The notes under the pieces: model-generated
The model's database searches: none
Told to the model about the DNA's origin: nothing
Seen by the model: the letters and a program-made list of their open reading frames with translations, nothing else
From: Sulfitobacter sp. HGT1
GTDB lineage: Bacteria; Pseudomonadota; Alphaproteobacteria; Rhodobacterales; Rhodobacteraceae
DNA length: 64,000 nt
Assembly: GCF_013282155.1 (NCBI RefSeq)
Contig: NZ_BLWI01000001.1
Coordinates: 62,001 to 126,000 of the forward strand
Reading direction: 5' to 3'
Position numbers and translations under genes: made by a program
Shown: in pieces, positions 16,923 through 26,957 of the stretch
Layout: each line of letters opens with the position of its first letter
How positions within the stretch are numbered: position 1 is the stretch's first letter

Positions 16923-19766
16923 ATGGTTTTCAAGCCAACCGAATATTTGCCGTATGATTTTGCCAACCGCAGACATATCGGGCCGTCTCCGGCGGAAATG
17001 TCGGATATGCTCAAGACTGTGGGGGCGCAAAGCCTTGCGGCGTTGATTGACGATACAATGCCCGCCAAGATCCGCCAGAAACAGCCGCTGGATTTTGGCA
17101 AGCCCATGTCGGAGCGCGAAGTGCTGGAGCACATGCGCGTGGTGGCGGGCAAGAACAAGGTGCTGACCTCGCTGATCGGGCAGGGGTATCACGGGACGGT
17201 CACGCCGCCTGCGATCCAGCGCAATATCTTTGAGAACCCCGCCTGGTACACGGCCTATACGCCGTATCAGCCCGAGATCAGCCAGGGCCGGCTTGAGGCG
17301 TTGTTGAACTTTCAGACCATGATCAGTGATTTGACCGGGCTTGAGATCGCCAATGCGTCCTTGCTGGACGAGGCGACGGCTTGTGCCGAAGCGATGACCA
17401 TGGCGATGCGGGTTGCGAAGTCGAAGGCCAAGGCGTTTTTCGTGGACCGCGATTGCCATCCGCAGAATATCGCCGTGATCCAGACCCGTGCAGCCCCGTT
17501 GGACATCGAAGTGATCATCGGGGACCCCGACAAGATGGATGCGAGCGCCGTCTTTGGGGCGTTGTTCCAGTATCCCGGCACTTACGGCCATGTGCGTGAT
17601 TTCACATCGCATATCGCAGCGTTGCATGATGCCGGTGCGTTGGGGATTGTGACCGCTGACCCGATGGCGCTGACTTTGCTGAAGGAACCCGGCGCGATGG
17701 GGGCCGATATCGCTGTGGGTTCAACCCAGCGGTTTGGTGTGCCCGAAGGCTACGGTGGCCCGCATGCGGCTTATATGGCGTGCAAGGACGCCTATAAGCG
17801 GGCGATGCCGGGGCGGATTGTGGGTGTGTCGATTGATGCCCATGGCAACCGCGCCTACCGCCTGTCGCTGCAAACCCGCGAGCAACATATCCGCCGTGAA
17901 AAGGCGACATCGAACGTATGTACGGCGCAGGCGTTGCTGGCCGTGATGGCGTCGATGTATGCGGTGTTCCACGGGCCCGAGGGGTTGAAAGCCATCGCAC
18001 AGCGCATCCACCGCAAGACCGTGCGGCTGGCGAACGGGCTGGAGGAAGCCGGGTTCAAGGTTGATCCGCAGGCGTTCTTTGACACAATTACCGTTGACGT
18101 CGGCCCGTTGCAGGCGGCCGTGATGAAATCAGCGGTGGACGAAGGCATCAACCTGCGCCGCGTTGGCGAAACCCGCGTTGGTATTTCGCTGGACGAGCGG
18201 AGTGTGTCTGCGACCATCGAAGCGGTCTGGCGTGCCTTTGGCATCGTCAAAAGCGACGAGAAATTCGAGGCGCAGTACCGGTTCCCCGAAAAGATGATGC
18301 GCGAGAGCGAGTATCTGACCCACCCGATTTTCCACATGAACCGTGCCGAGACCGAGATGATGCGTTACATGCGCCGCCTTGCCGACCGTGATCTGGCCTT
18401 GGACCGCGCAATGATCCCGCTGGGGTCGTGCACAATGAAGCTGAACTCGGCTGCGGAAATGATGCCTGTCAGCTGGCGAGAATTTTCGATGATCCACCCG
18501 TTTGTGCCGCAAGATCAGGCGCTTGGGTACAAACACATGATCGACGATCTGTCGGCCAAGCTGTGCGATATCACCGGCTATGACGCGATTTCCATGCAGC
18601 CCAATTCGGGTGCGCAGGGGGAATATGCGGGCCTGCTGGCGATTGCCGCCTATCACCGCGCCAATGGCGAAGCGCACCGCAACATCTGTCTGATTCCGAT
18701 GTCGGCCCATGGTACAAACCCCGCCAGCGCCAATATGGTCGGCTGGAAGGTCGTCGTGATCAAAACCGCCGCCAATGGTGATATCGATCTGGAGGACTTC
18801 CGCGAGAAGGCCGAAAAGCATAGCGAAAATCTGGCCGGTTGCATGATCACCTATCCGTCGACCCACGGGGTGTTCGAGGAAACGGTAACCGAAGTCACGC
18901 GCATCACCCATGATCATGGCGGTCAGGTCTATATCGACGGGGCCAATATGAACGCGATGGTCGGGCTTGCCCGGCCCGGTGATGTGGGCGGCGATGTCAG
19001 CCACCTGAACCTGCACAAGACGTTCTGCATTCCCCATGGCGGCGGTGGCCCCGGCATGGGCCCGATTGGTGTCAAATCGCATCTGATCCCCTATATCCCC
19101 GGCCATCCGAATGGCGGTGAGGGGGCGGTTTCTGCGGCACCTTACGGGTCGCCATCCTTGTTGCCGATTTCATGGTCGTACTGCCTGATGATGGGCGGCG
19201 ACGGGCTGACACAGGCGACGCGGGTTGCTATTTTGAACGCCAACTACATCGCCAAGCGGCTCGAAGGGGCCTATGACGTGCTGTACAAAGGGCCGACGGG
19301 GCGCGTCGCGCATGAATGTATCTTTGACGTGCGTCCGTTTGAGGAAAGTGCAGGCGTTACGGTCGATGACGTCGCCAAGCGCCTGATTGATGCGGGTTTC
19401 CACGCCCCGACGATGAGCTTCCCTGTGGCGGGCACGCTGATGGTGGAGCCGACGGAATCCGAGACCAAAGCCGAGCTGGACCGTTTCTGCGATGCGATGC
19501 TGGCGATCCGCGAGGAAATCCGTGCGATTGAAAACGGTGATATGCCGCGTGAGAATAACGCGCTGAAAAATGCGCCGCACACGGTCGAGGATCTGGTGGG
19601 CGATTGGGACCGGCCCTACACGCGCGAGCAAGGGTGTTTTCCCCCCGGTGCGTTCCGCGTCGATAAATACTGGCCGCCGGTTAACCGCGTGGACAATGTG
19701 CATGGCGACCGCAACCTGATCTGCACCTGCCCGCCGTTGTCGGATTACGCAGAAGCGGCAGAATAA
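16923..19766 (+). CDS. gcvP: Glycine dehydrogenase (decarboxylating), P protein
   Basis: PLP enzyme that decarboxylates glycine and loads the aminomethyl group on GcvH. 947 residues in the fused (alpha plus beta) form, starting [20 protein letters not shown]. The PLP lysine is Lys699 in [33 protein letters not shown] and [16 protein letters not shown] are further hallmarks. Third gene of the riboswitch-controlled operon; only lpd, shared with other complexes, is missing locally. A hairpin at 19773 ends the operon. Confidence 0.98.
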   Translation: MVFKPTEYLPYDFANRRHIGPSPAEMSDMLKTVGAQSLAALIDDTMPAKIRQKQPLDFGKPMSEREVLEHMRVVAGKNKVLTSLIGQGYHGTVTPPAIQRNIFENPAWYTAYTPYQPEISQGRLEALLNFQTMISDLTGLEIANASLLDEATACAEAMTMAMRVAKSKAKAFFVDRDCHPQNIAVIQTRAAPLDIEVIIGDPDKMDASAVFGALFQYPGTYGHVRDFTSHIAALHDAGALGIVTADPMALTLLKEPGAMGADIAVGSTQRFGVPEGYGGPHAAYMACKDAYKRAMPGRIVGVSIDAHGNRAYRLSLQTREQHIRREKATSNVCTAQALLAVMASMYAVFHGPEGLKAIAQRIHRKTVRLANGLEEAGFKVDPQAFFDTITVDVGPLQAAVMKSAVDEGINLRRVGETRVGISLDERSVSATIEAVWRAFGIVKSDEKFEAQYRFPEKMMRESEYLTHPIFHMNRAETEMMRYMRRLADRDLALDRAMIPLGSCTMKLNSAAEMMPVSWREFSMIHPFVPQDQALGYKHMIDDLSAKLCDITGYDAISMQPNSGAQGEYAGLLAIAAYHRANGEAHRNICLIPMSAHGTNPASANMVGWKVVVIKTAANGDIDLEDFREKAEKHSENLAGCMITYPSTHGVFEETVTEVTRITHDHGGQVYIDGANMNAMVGLARPGDVGGDVSHLNLHKTFCIPHGGGGPGMGPIGVKSHLIPYIPGHPNGGEGAVSAAPYGSPSLLPISWSYCLMMGGDGLTQATRVAILNANYIAKRLEGAYDVLYKGPTGRVAHECIFDVRPFEESAGVTVDDVAKRLIDAGFHAPTMSFPVAGTLMVEPTESETKAELDRFCDAMLAIREEIRAIENGDMPRENNALKNAPHTVEDLVGDWDRPYTREQGCFPPGAFRVDKYWPPVNRVDNVHGDRNLICTCPPLSDYAEAAE

Positions 19767-19772
19767 ATGCGA

Positions 19773-19803
19773 GCCTGCGCGTGGGTGACCCCCGTGCGCA
19801 GGC
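19773..19803. terminator. Hairpin after gcvP
   Basis: Stem GCCTGCGC / GCGCAGGC with a GC-rich loop, followed by GCTTTGCTATT. Lies between the convergent gcvP and FtsX-type permease genes; a weak T-run makes it a moderate terminator. Confidence 0.55.
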
Positions 19804-19873
19804 GCTTTGCTATTCGCTAAGGCACGCGGATAGCTTTTTCAGGCGGTTCCATTCAAAGGCTCTAACGCGGGTA

Positions 19874-22402
19874 TTATTCCCGTGCGCGCAGCACCTGTGC
19901 CGGACGGGCATTCAATGCTTTGACGGCAAACCCGAGCGATGCCAGGACAGATGCCAATGCGCCCCCGATGATGATCAGTATCGCCGAGGACCACACAACG
20001 CTAAAGTCTGTTTCCATCACAAAGCGGCTGACGGCCCAGCCCCCCAAGATGCCAGCAAGCAGGGCCACTGCCCCGGCGAACAGGCCCAAAAGCGCTGCAC
20101 GCAGCAGGAAGCTGGTTGCGATGGCGCGGCGGGATGCGCCGAGCGTTTTCAGCAATGCGGCCTCGTAACGGCGTGCATCGGCACCCGCCGCCGCAGCACC
20201 GATCAGCACCAGAAACCCCGTCAACAGGGTCGCCGCTGCGCCGTATGATGTGGCGGCGGCCAACCCTGCCAGCACGGCGGCCACGCGATCAATGGCATCG
20301 CGCACCCGAATGGCTGTGATGTTGGGATAAGCTGTCGCGATATCGCGCAGGATCGCGGCTTCGGCCTCGGGTTCGGCATAGACAGTCGAGATAAAGGTAT
20401 GCGGTGCACCTTCGAGTGCCGAGGGGTTCATGGTCAGGATAAACCCGATGCCAGCGGTGGAAAAATCCACCTCTTGAAAGCTGGCGATCGTGCCGGTGAC
20501 GTCGCGCCCTAGCACGTTGATGGTCAGGGTATCGCCAAGGCTCAGACCGATTTCCTCGGCCTCTTCGGCGGCAAAGCTGATCAGGGGCGGGCCTGTGTAA
20601 TCTGCTGCCCACCATTCACCGGCGGTGATGTTTGCCTCTTTGCCCGGTTCGGCGGCATAGGTCACACCACGATCACCGCGCACGACCCAATGGTCGCCTG
20701 CCACATCCTTGGCCGGGCGACCGTTAATCTGGGTCACCACGCCGCGCAGCATCGGCGCGCTATCGATGCGGCTGACAGCGGGGTCATCGGTCAACCGCTT
20801 GGTGTAACCGTCGATCTGGTCTTTCTGGATATCGACAAAGAAATAGGAAGGCGCGATTTCCGGCAGATTGCCCGAGATGGCCTGCCTTAAATTGCCATCA
20901 ATCTGTCCGACTGCGGCCAGAACCGACAGACCAAGCCCAAGTGACAAAACCACAGCGCTGGCCCCTTCGCCATTGCCGCCAATGGCGGTGAGCGCCCAAC
21001 GGACCTGCGGATACCCGCGTGCCAGATGCGCGGCGCGCTGCGCCAGAAAACGCACGATCAAGGCGGCGAGGGTCAGGATCAACAGCGCGCCAGCGATGCC
21101 GCCCAGCGTCCACAGGGTCAGCATCCAGCTGCCGTTGAACCACCCCGCCAATGTGATCAGCAGCGCAACGGTCAGCGCGATGACGGCGATATAGCGCGGT
21201 GCCGGAAAACGGGCGGCTCCGTCCCAAGCATCGCGGAACAGCGTCGCGGCGCGGATGTTTTCACTGCGGGCCAACGGCCAGAGGGTAAAGGCAAAGGCGG
21301 TCAGCAGCCCGTAAATGCCCGCCTCGATCAGAGGGCCGGGATAGATGGAAAAGGCTGCGGGAATAGGCAGGCGGGCCGAAATAAGCGGCGCAAAAACCAG
21401 CGGCGCGATGGCCCCAAGGATCACACCAATCGCAACGCCAAGCAAAGACAGCAGCCCGATCTGGATAAAATAGGTCTGGAAGATGGTGGCGCGGTCCGCA
21501 CCAAGGGCACGCAGGGTCGCGATGACTTCGGTCTTGCCGTTCAGATAGGACCGCACGGCCGCCGATACGCCCACGCCCCCTACGGCAAGGCCCGACAAAC
21601 CCACCAGCACCAGAAACGCCGTCAGACGTTCGACAAAACGCGACACGCCGGGGGCACCGTTGCGGGCGTCGGTCCAGCGCATGCCGCTGTTTTCAAACCG
21701 CGATTGCGCGGCGTTTTTCAACTGGTCGAGTTCGGTCTCGGCTGGCAAAAGCATCCGGTATTTTGAATTGAACAACGTGCCGGCAGACAGCAGGCCCGCG
21801 TTGTCCAGACTGTCAGTGCGCAGCAAGGTGCGTGGCCCAAGGGCAAAGCCGCTGGCAGCGCTGTCGGGTTCGCGCCAGATCAGGGCGGTCAGGCGAAATT
21901 CCTTGGTGCCAAGTTTGAACACGTCACCGGGGGACAGGCCCAGCCGGTCCGACAATGCGCGTTCCATCACCGCGCCGGACATGCCATCACTGTCGGCAAG
22001 TGCCTGTTCCAGGGGCATGTCAGGTTCCAGCAGCACGGTACCGACGAGGGGGTAAAGGTTATCCACCCCCTTGATCTGGGTCAGCGCGCGGTCTGCGGCG
22101 CTGCCATCGCCAACGACTGCCATCGACCGGAATTCAACAATCTCTGACACCTTGGTCGCTTGGGCATCAATCCATGCGCGTTCGTCCGCGGTGGCAAACC
22201 GGTAGGTAAAATCAAGCTCGGCTGTGCCGCCAAGCAACGCGGCACCTTCGCGCTGCAAGCCGCCTTCGATCGCGGATCGCACGGACCCAACGGCAGCAAT
22301 CGCCGCCACACCAAGGGCAAGGCAGGCCAGAAAAAGACGAAACCCCCGCAGCCCCCCACGCATTTCACGACGGGCAAAGCGGGTCGCAAGAGAAAGGCTC
22401 AT
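19874..22402 (-). CDS. FtsX-family ABC transporter permease (YbbP-like)
   Basis: Large inner-membrane permease of the type VII (MacB/LolC-like) ABC class. 842 residues with two FtsX domains and about ten membrane segments: one near the N-terminus (RLFLACLALGVAAIAAVGS), a cluster at about 260-460, and three at the C-terminus. Long periplasmic domains lie between. It overlaps the ATPase gene by 4 nt. ATPase, permease and divergent GDSL esterase together match the E. coli YbbA-YbbP-TesA set, suggesting mechanotransmission or extraction of hydrophobic molecules from the membrane. Confidence 0.9.
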   Translation of the reverse strand: MSLSLATRFARREMRGGLRGFRLFLACLALGVAAIAAVGSVRSAIEGGLQREGAALLGGTAELDFTYRFATADERAWIDAQATKVSEIVEFRSMAVVGDGSAADRALTQIKGVDNLYPLVGTVLLEPDMPLEQALADSDGMSGAVMERALSDRLGLSPGDVFKLGTKEFRLTALIWREPDSAASGFALGPRTLLRTDSLDNAGLLSAGTLFNSKYRMLLPAETELDQLKNAAQSRFENSGMRWTDARNGAPGVSRFVERLTAFLVLVGLSGLAVGGVGVSAAVRSYLNGKTEVIATLRALGADRATIFQTYFIQIGLLSLLGVAIGVILGAIAPLVFAPLISARLPIPAAFSIYPGPLIEAGIYGLLTAFAFTLWPLARSENIRAATLFRDAWDGAARFPAPRYIAVIALTVALLITLAGWFNGSWMLTLWTLGGIAGALLILTLAALIVRFLAQRAAHLARGYPQVRWALTAIGGNGEGASAVVLSLGLGLSVLAAVGQIDGNLRQAISGNLPEIAPSYFFVDIQKDQIDGYTKRLTDDPAVSRIDSAPMLRGVVTQINGRPAKDVAGDHWVVRGDRGVTYAAEPGKEANITAGEWWAADYTGPPLISFAAEEAEEIGLSLGDTLTINVLGRDVTGTIASFQEVDFSTAGIGFILTMNPSALEGAPHTFISTVYAEPEAEAAILRDIATAYPNITAIRVRDAIDRVAAVLAGLAAATSYGAAATLLTGFLVLIGAAAAGADARRYEAALLKTLGASRRAIATSFLLRAALLGLFAGAVALLAGILGGWAVSRFVMETDFSVVWSSAILIIIGGALASVLASLGFAVKALNARPAQVLRARE

Positions 22403-23067
22403 ACGATGCGCCCGTCGGTCAGGGTCACGACACGGTCACAGCGGGCGGCCAGTTCGTCAGAGTGGGTGACAAGCACAAGGGTCGCCCCGTGTTTTCCGCG
22501 CAGATCAAACAGTAGATCCATGATTGCGGCACCGTTGGTGCTGTCCAGATTGCCGGTCGGTTCATCGGCCAGCAAAATCGCAGGGCGCGGGGCAGAGGCG
22601 CGGGCAAGGGCGACACGCTGCTGTTCACCGCCTGACATCTGCGCAGGATAGTGGTTCAGTCGGTGCCCCAGCCCGACAGCGATCAATTCGGCCTCGGCCC
22701 GATCGAATGCATCGGCGACGCCGTTCAACTCCAGCGGGGTGGCGACATTTTCCAGCGCGGTCATGGTGGGGATCAGATGGAACGACTGAAACACGATCCC
22801 CATACGCCCGCGCCGGAACTTGGCTAGACCGTCCTCGCTCATTGCGGTCAGGTCCTGGCCCAAGGCGCACACTGTGCCGCCTGTGGCTTTTTCCAGCCCG
22901 CCCATGACCATCAGCAGCGATGACTTGCCTGAACCGGAGGGACCGGTAAGCGCGACCGTGTCGCCTTGTGCAACGTTCAAAGTGATCCCATGTAGGATAT
23001 CTACTTGTCCGGCATTGCCATTCAGTTTCAGGGACGCATCTTGAAGTTGGAACACCGGGTCGGTCAT
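22399..23067 (-). CDS. ABC transporter ATP-binding protein (YbbA-like)
   Basis: 222 residues, the ATPase partner of the downstream FtsX permease. Walker A is LTGPSGSGKSSLL, the signature is MSGGEQQRVALARA and Walker B is AILLADEPTGNLD; the lineage resembles LolD/MacB. The ATG at 23065-23067 (MTDPVFQLQDASLKLNG) has an AAGG SD. The open frame extends 19 codons further but overlaps the divergent esterase start. The starts of the two divergent genes are about 50 bp apart, so their promoters must overlap the coding starts. Confidence 0.93.
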   Translation of the reverse strand: MTDPVFQLQDASLKLNGNAGQVDILHGITLNVAQGDTVALTGPSGSGKSSLLMVMGGLEKATGGTVCALGQDLTAMSEDGLAKFRRGRMGIVFQSFHLIPTMTALENVATPLELNGVADAFDRAEAELIAVGLGHRLNHYPAQMSGGEQQRVALARASAPRPAILLADEPTGNLDSTNGAAIMDLLFDLRGKHGATLVLVTHSDELAARCDRVVTLTDGRIV

Positions 23068-23115
23068 TGGGCTGCCTTTTTGTTGGTAGTTCCTGTTGGA
23101 TATGGAGGTTTCGCA

Positions 23116-23763
23116 ATGATGCACAAGGTTTTAGCTGGCATTGTTCTGGTTTTTGCAGGGCCCGTCGCGGCGGAGCCTGTTGTAATAGCGGCATTGGGTG
23201 ACAGTCTGACGCAGGGGTACGGTCTGCCTGCCGAGGACGGTTTGGTGCCACAACTGCAAACTTGGCTTGATCAGAACGGTGCTGAGGTCACGCTGATTAA
23301 TGCGGGTGTGTCAGGCGATACGACGGCGGGCGGGCTTAGCCGTGTCGGTTGGACGCTGACGCCGGATGTCGACGGGATGATCGTGGCGCTTGGCGGGAAT
23401 GACCTGCTGCGCGGGCTGGACCCTGCGGTAAGCCGCGCCAATATCGACGGTATTCTCAACGCCGCACAAGCCGCTGACGTCGAGGTGTTGCTTGTCGGGA
23501 TGACCGCGCCGGGCAATTACGGGCCTGACTATAAATCATCATTCGATGCGCTCTATCCCGAACTGGCTGAACAATACGAGGCGGAATTTTTATCGAGCTT
23601 TTTCGCCGGATTGGCGGTGGATGGAAAGCTGCCCGAGCTTTCCCAGGCGCAGTCGTTTTTCCAGCCAGACGGGGTGCATCCGAACAAGGAAGGCGTGGCT
23701 AGAATCGTGATGGCGATGGGGCCAAAGGTCTTGGACCTGATCGAAGATATCAAAGCACAATAA
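23116..23763 (+). CDS. tesA: TesA-like SGNH/GDSL esterase (arylesterase/lysophospholipase)
   Basis: Periplasmic hydrolase of the SGNH fold. 215 residues with signal peptide MMHKVLAGIVLVFAGPVAA. Catalytic blocks are ALGDSLTQGYG (Ser), a Gly in NAGVSGDTTAGG, GGNDLLRG (Asn) and the Asp/His of QPDGVHPNKEG. The start is ATG 23116 with GGAGG eight bases upstream. E. coli TesA hydrolyses acyl thioesters and lysophospholipids. The divergent YbbAP-like transporter is its known genomic partner. Confidence 0.92.
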   Translation: MMHKVLAGIVLVFAGPVAAEPVVIAALGDSLTQGYGLPAEDGLVPQLQTWLDQNGAEVTLINAGVSGDTTAGGLSRVGWTLTPDVDGMIVALGGNDLLRGLDPAVSRANIDGILNAAQAADVEVLLVGMTAPGNYGPDYKSSFDALYPELAEQYEAEFLSSFFAGLAVDGKLPELSQAQSFFQPDGVHPNKEGVARIVMAMGPKVLDLIEDIKAQ

Positions 23764-23792
23764 AAAACGGGCACCTAGATGCCCGCATTTAT
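23764..23792. terminator. Bidirectional terminator between tesA and the cold-shock gene
   Basis: Stem CGGGCA / TGCCCG (23768-23773 / 23780-23785). An A-run lies on the left (T-run for the minus strand) and CATTTATCTT on the right. Confidence 0.75.
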
Positions 23793-23813
23793 CTTGAAAC
23801 TGGTTTGCCAGAT

Positions 23814-24020
23814 TTAGGCGAGGGCGATGTTGCCAGCGCTTTCGCGCCCGTCACGACCTGCTTCGATGTCAAAGGTCACCTTTTGGTTGTCTGCCAGACC
23901 TGTTAGGCCTGCGCGTTCAACCGCCGAGATGTGAACAAAGATGTCCTTGCCGCCGCCATCAGGCGCGATAAAGCCATAACCTTTTGTGGTATTGAACCAT
24001 TTTACGGTGCCAGTTGCCAT
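23814..24020 (-). CDS. Cold-shock-domain protein, copy 1
   Basis: 68-residue single-strand nucleic-acid chaperone starting [21 protein letters not shown]1 is KGYGFIAP and RNP2 is DIFVHISAV. The ATG at 24018-24020 follows an AGGAGAAA SD; the frame is open 11 codons further but that would precede the SD. It differs from the copy at 36 kb at only four of 68 positions (Tyr15/Phe, Gly24/Ser, Ile27/Val, Gly63/Ser), so the two are recent or constrained paralogues. Confidence 0.95.
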   Translation of the reverse strand: MATGTVKWFNTTKGYGFIAPDGGGKDIFVHISAVERAGLTGLADNQKVTFDIEAGRDGRESAGNIALA

Positions 24021-24232
24021 GCTCCGTTTCTCCTGTCTTTGGGCTGCCCGCATTATGCGGCAGCGTGGCTCGGTCAGAACTTGATCGCACCGTGGCCAAA
24101 GCCGAAGAGGTCGAAAGTCTTTCGCGTCGCACCAGAAATATTGGCAGCCGCCTTTTCAAAATCAAGAGTTTTTATGTCGGAACGCCTGATCGGCGGGCAG
24201 TTGCGCACGATATTTCATAACTTTGAAATAAT

Positions 24233-24248
24233 TTTACCAGTTGATAAA
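24233..24248. promoter_or_regulatory. RutR-type operator in front of preT
   Basis: TTTACCAGTTGATAAA, an imperfect palindrome with one mismatch to TTTACCA-N2-TGGTAAA. It resembles the E. coli RutR site TTGACCA-N2-TGGTCAA. It lies 56 nt before the preT ATG, where a bound repressor could block the promoter. Confidence 0.65.
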
Positions 24249-24304
24249 AAAATCATTCCGTTGCACCGTTGGAACAACAGCAGGTGACAGCAGAGGTTTT
24301 ATCA

Positions 24305-25627
24305 ATGTCGCAGAAAATGTTTGAGCCGGGTATCACGGCAGGGCGGCTCGAGGCTTCGGCCTATGCCGATCAGTTTTCCGATCTTCATCCCCCCCTTGAC
24401 CCCCACGAGGCCCTGGTCGCCGCGGATCGGTGTTATTTCTGCCATGATGCCCCCTGCATCACGGCCTGTCCGACAGACATCGATATTCCGTTGTTTATCC
24501 GGCAGATCGCAACGGGCACACCGGATGCTGCTGCGAAAACCATTCTTAGCCAGAACATCATGGGCGGCATGTGTGCTCGCGTTTGTCCGACCGAACAGCT
24601 GTGCGAACAGGCCTGCGTTCGCGAGGCCGCCGAAGGTAAGCCGGTGAAAATCGGAGAGCTTCAGCGCTTCGCCACCGATCATCTGCAACAGCAAGGCAAA
24701 CATCCCTTTGAGCGAGCGACCCCGACGGGCAAGCGTGTTGCGGTAGTTGGGGCCGGTCCGGCCGGGCTGTCTTGTGCGCACCGTCTGGCGATGATGGGGC
24801 ATGAAGTGGTTGTGCATGATGCACGCCCCAAACCCGGCGGGCTGAACGAATATGGCATTGCAACCTATAAGACGACCAACGGTTTCGCACAGGCCGAAGT
24901 CGACTGGCTGATGCAAATCGGCGGGATTACGTTGCAGACGGGATCAGCCTTGGGTGCCGACATTACCCTTGAGGGGCTGAAGGCGGATTATGATGCCGTG
25001 TTCCTTGGCATGGGTCTGGGCGGGGTGAACGCCTTGGGTGCGGATGGCGAGGATAAGACCGGCGTCTTGGATGCCGTCGATTTCATCGCAGACCTGCGTC
25101 AGGCCGGTGATGTGGCGCAGGTGCCGATCGGGCGTGATGTGGTTGTGATCGGTGGCGGCATGACCGCGATTGATGCGGCTGTTCAGGCCAAGCTGCTTGG
25201 CGCGTTAAATGTCACGCTGGTTTACCGTCGCGGTCGCGACCGGATGAATGCAAGTGTGTTCGAACAAGATCTGGCGGCCTCAAAAGGGGTGCGCATTGTG
25301 AACCATGCGGTGCCTGTCGCGGTTCATGGCAATGGCGCGGTGCGCGAGATCGAATTCGAATATGTCGATGCCGATATGAAAGGCACTGGCCAGATGCTGC
25401 GCCTTGCTGCGGATCAGGTGTTCAAGGCCATCGGCCAGACGCTGCAAGGTGACGCGCTGCCCGCACTGGAAGGGCGCAAGATCAAGGTGGATGGCACAGG
25501 GCGCACCAGCGTTGATGGCATCTGGGCCGGGGGCGATTGCGCCAGCGGTGGCGATGATCTGACCGTGACTGCCGTTGCCGAAGGGCGCGATGCGGCGATG
25601 GATATTCACATGACATTGGTGGGCTAA
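24305..25627 (+). CDS. preT: NAD-dependent dihydropyrimidine dehydrogenase, PreT subunit
   Basis: Electron-input subunit of the enzyme that reduces uracil and thymine to their dihydro forms. 440 residues. An N-terminal Fe-S domain has CYFCHDAPCITACPTDIDI and MCARVCPTEQLCEQAC. An FAD-binding site follows (VAVVGAGPAGLSCAHRL), then an NAD(P)-binding site (VVVIGGGMTAIDAAVQ) and a second FAD loop (GIWAGGDCASGGDDLTV). The layout matches the GltD-like half of mammalian DPD. Start: ATG 24305 with GAGG; a TTG at 24269 is less likely. preA follows 22 nt later, and a RutR-like operator precedes it. Confidence 0.94.
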   Translation: MSQKMFEPGITAGRLEASAYADQFSDLHPPLDPHEALVAADRCYFCHDAPCITACPTDIDIPLFIRQIATGTPDAAAKTILSQNIMGGMCARVCPTEQLCEQACVREAAEGKPVKIGELQRFATDHLQQQGKHPFERATPTGKRVAVVGAGPAGLSCAHRLAMMGHEVVVHDARPKPGGLNEYGIATYKTTNGFAQAEVDWLMQIGGITLQTGSALGADITLEGLKADYDAVFLGMGLGGVNALGADGEDKTGVLDAVDFIADLRQAGDVAQVPIGRDVVVIGGGMTAIDAAVQAKLLGALNVTLVYRRGRDRMNASVFEQDLAASKGVRIVNHAVPVAVHGNGAVREIEFEYVDADMKGTGQMLRLAADQVFKAIGQTLQGDALPALEGRKIKVDGTGRTSVDGIWAGGDCASGGDDLTVTAVAEGRDAAMDIHMTLVG

Positions 25628-25649
25628 ACCACCCGACGGGAGAACGCAG

Positions 25650-26951
25650 ATGGCGGATCTAAGAAGCGAATTCGTGGGCATCAAAAGCCCAAACCCTTTC
25701 TGGCTGGCCTCTGCGCCGCCAACCGACAAGGAATACAACGTGCGCCGCGCCTTTGAGGCCGGCTGGGGCGGTGTGGTCTGGAAAACGCTGGGTATCGACC
25801 CGCCGGTGGTCAACGTCAACGGCCCGCGCTACGGCGCGATCTACGGGGCTGATCGTCGGTTGCTGGGACTGAACAACATCGAATTGATCACCGACCGTCC
25901 TTTGGCCTTGAACCTGCAAGAGATTAAATCGGTCAAGCGTGACTATCCGGACCGCGCCATGGTCGTTTCGCTGATGGTGCCTTGCGAGGAAGAGCCGTGG
26001 AAATTCATCCTGCCCTTGGTCGAAGAAACCGGCGCTGACGGGGTCGAACTGAACTTTGGCTGCCCGCACGGGATGTCGGAACGCGGTATGGGCGCGGCCG
26101 TGGGCCAGGTGCCCGAATACATTGAAATGGTCACACGTTGGGTCAAGGCCAGCACACGGATGCCGGTGATCGTCAAGCTGACGCCGAACATTGCCGACAT
26201 TCGCAAACCCGCCGAGGCAGCACAGCGCGGGGGTGCCGATGCGGTTAGTCTGATCAACACGATCAATTCGATCACATCGGTTGATCTGGACCTGTTCGCT
26301 CCGGAACCCACAATTGACGGCAAAGGGGCGCATGGCGGGTATTGTGGACCTGCGGTCAAGCCGATTGCCTTGAATATGGTGGCCGAGATCGCGCGCGACC
26401 CTGGGCTGTCGCAAATCCCGATCAGCGGGATTGGCGGTGTGACAACGTGGCGTGACGCGGCCGAATTCATGGCGCTTGGCGCTGGAAACGTGCAGGTCTG
26501 TACGGCGGCCATGACCTATGGGTTCAAGATCGTTGAGGAAATGATCAGCGGCTTGTCCGAATACATGGACGGCAAAGGCATGACATCGGTCGATCAACTG
26601 GTGCGCAAGGCGGTTCCGAACGTGACCGACTGGAACCAGCTTAACCTGAACTACATCGCCAAGGCCAAGATCAACGAAGACCTGTGCATTTCCTGTGGTC
26701 GTTGTTTTGCTGCCTGCGAGGACACGTCGCACCAGGCAATCGCAATGAGCGAGGACCGCACGTTTTCGGTGATCGACGAGGAATGCGTTGCCTGCAACCT
26801 GTGCGTCAATGTGTGCCCCGTCGAAAATTGCATCACAATGGAAGCAATGACCCCCGGCACAACTGACCCGCGTACCGGCAAGGTTGTTGAAGCGGATTAT
26901 GCCAATTGGACAACGCACCCGAACAATCCTGCTGCGACTGCGGCTGAATAA
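25650..26951 (+). CDS. preA: NAD-dependent dihydropyrimidine dehydrogenase, PreA subunit
   Basis: Catalytic FMN subunit of bacterial dihydropyrimidine dehydrogenase. 433 residues. A dihydroorotate-dehydrogenase-like TIM barrel (IKSPNPFWLASAPPTDKEYN; GVELNFGCPHGM; VIVKLTPNIADI) is followed by two C-terminal 4Fe-4S motifs, CISCGRCFAACEDTSHQAI and CVACNLCVNVCPVENC. Together with PreT it forms the equivalent of fused eukaryotic DPD. SD GGGAG before the ATG. It faces a convergent hypothetical gene. Confidence 0.96.
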   Translation: MADLRSEFVGIKSPNPFWLASAPPTDKEYNVRRAFEAGWGGVVWKTLGIDPPVVNVNGPRYGAIYGADRRLLGLNNIELITDRPLALNLQEIKSVKRDYPDRAMVVSLMVPCEEEPWKFILPLVEETGADGVELNFGCPHGMSERGMGAAVGQVPEYIEMVTRWVKASTRMPVIVKLTPNIADIRKPAEAAQRGGADAVSLINTINSITSVDLDLFAPEPTIDGKGAHGGYCGPAVKPIALNMVAEIARDPGLSQIPISGIGGVTTWRDAAEFMALGAGNVQVCTAAMTYGFKIVEEMISGLSEYMDGKGMTSVDQLVRKAVPNVTDWNQLNLNYIAKAKINEDLCISCGRCFAACEDTSHQAIAMSEDRTFSVIDEECVACNLCVNVCPVENCITMEAMTPGTTDPRTGKVVEADYANWTTHPNNPAATAAE

Positions 26952-26957
26952 TCGACC

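Noticed and set aside
18129-19106. Minus-strand frame of 325 codons inside gcvP
   Set aside because: Antisense of a highly conserved enzyme; no independent support.
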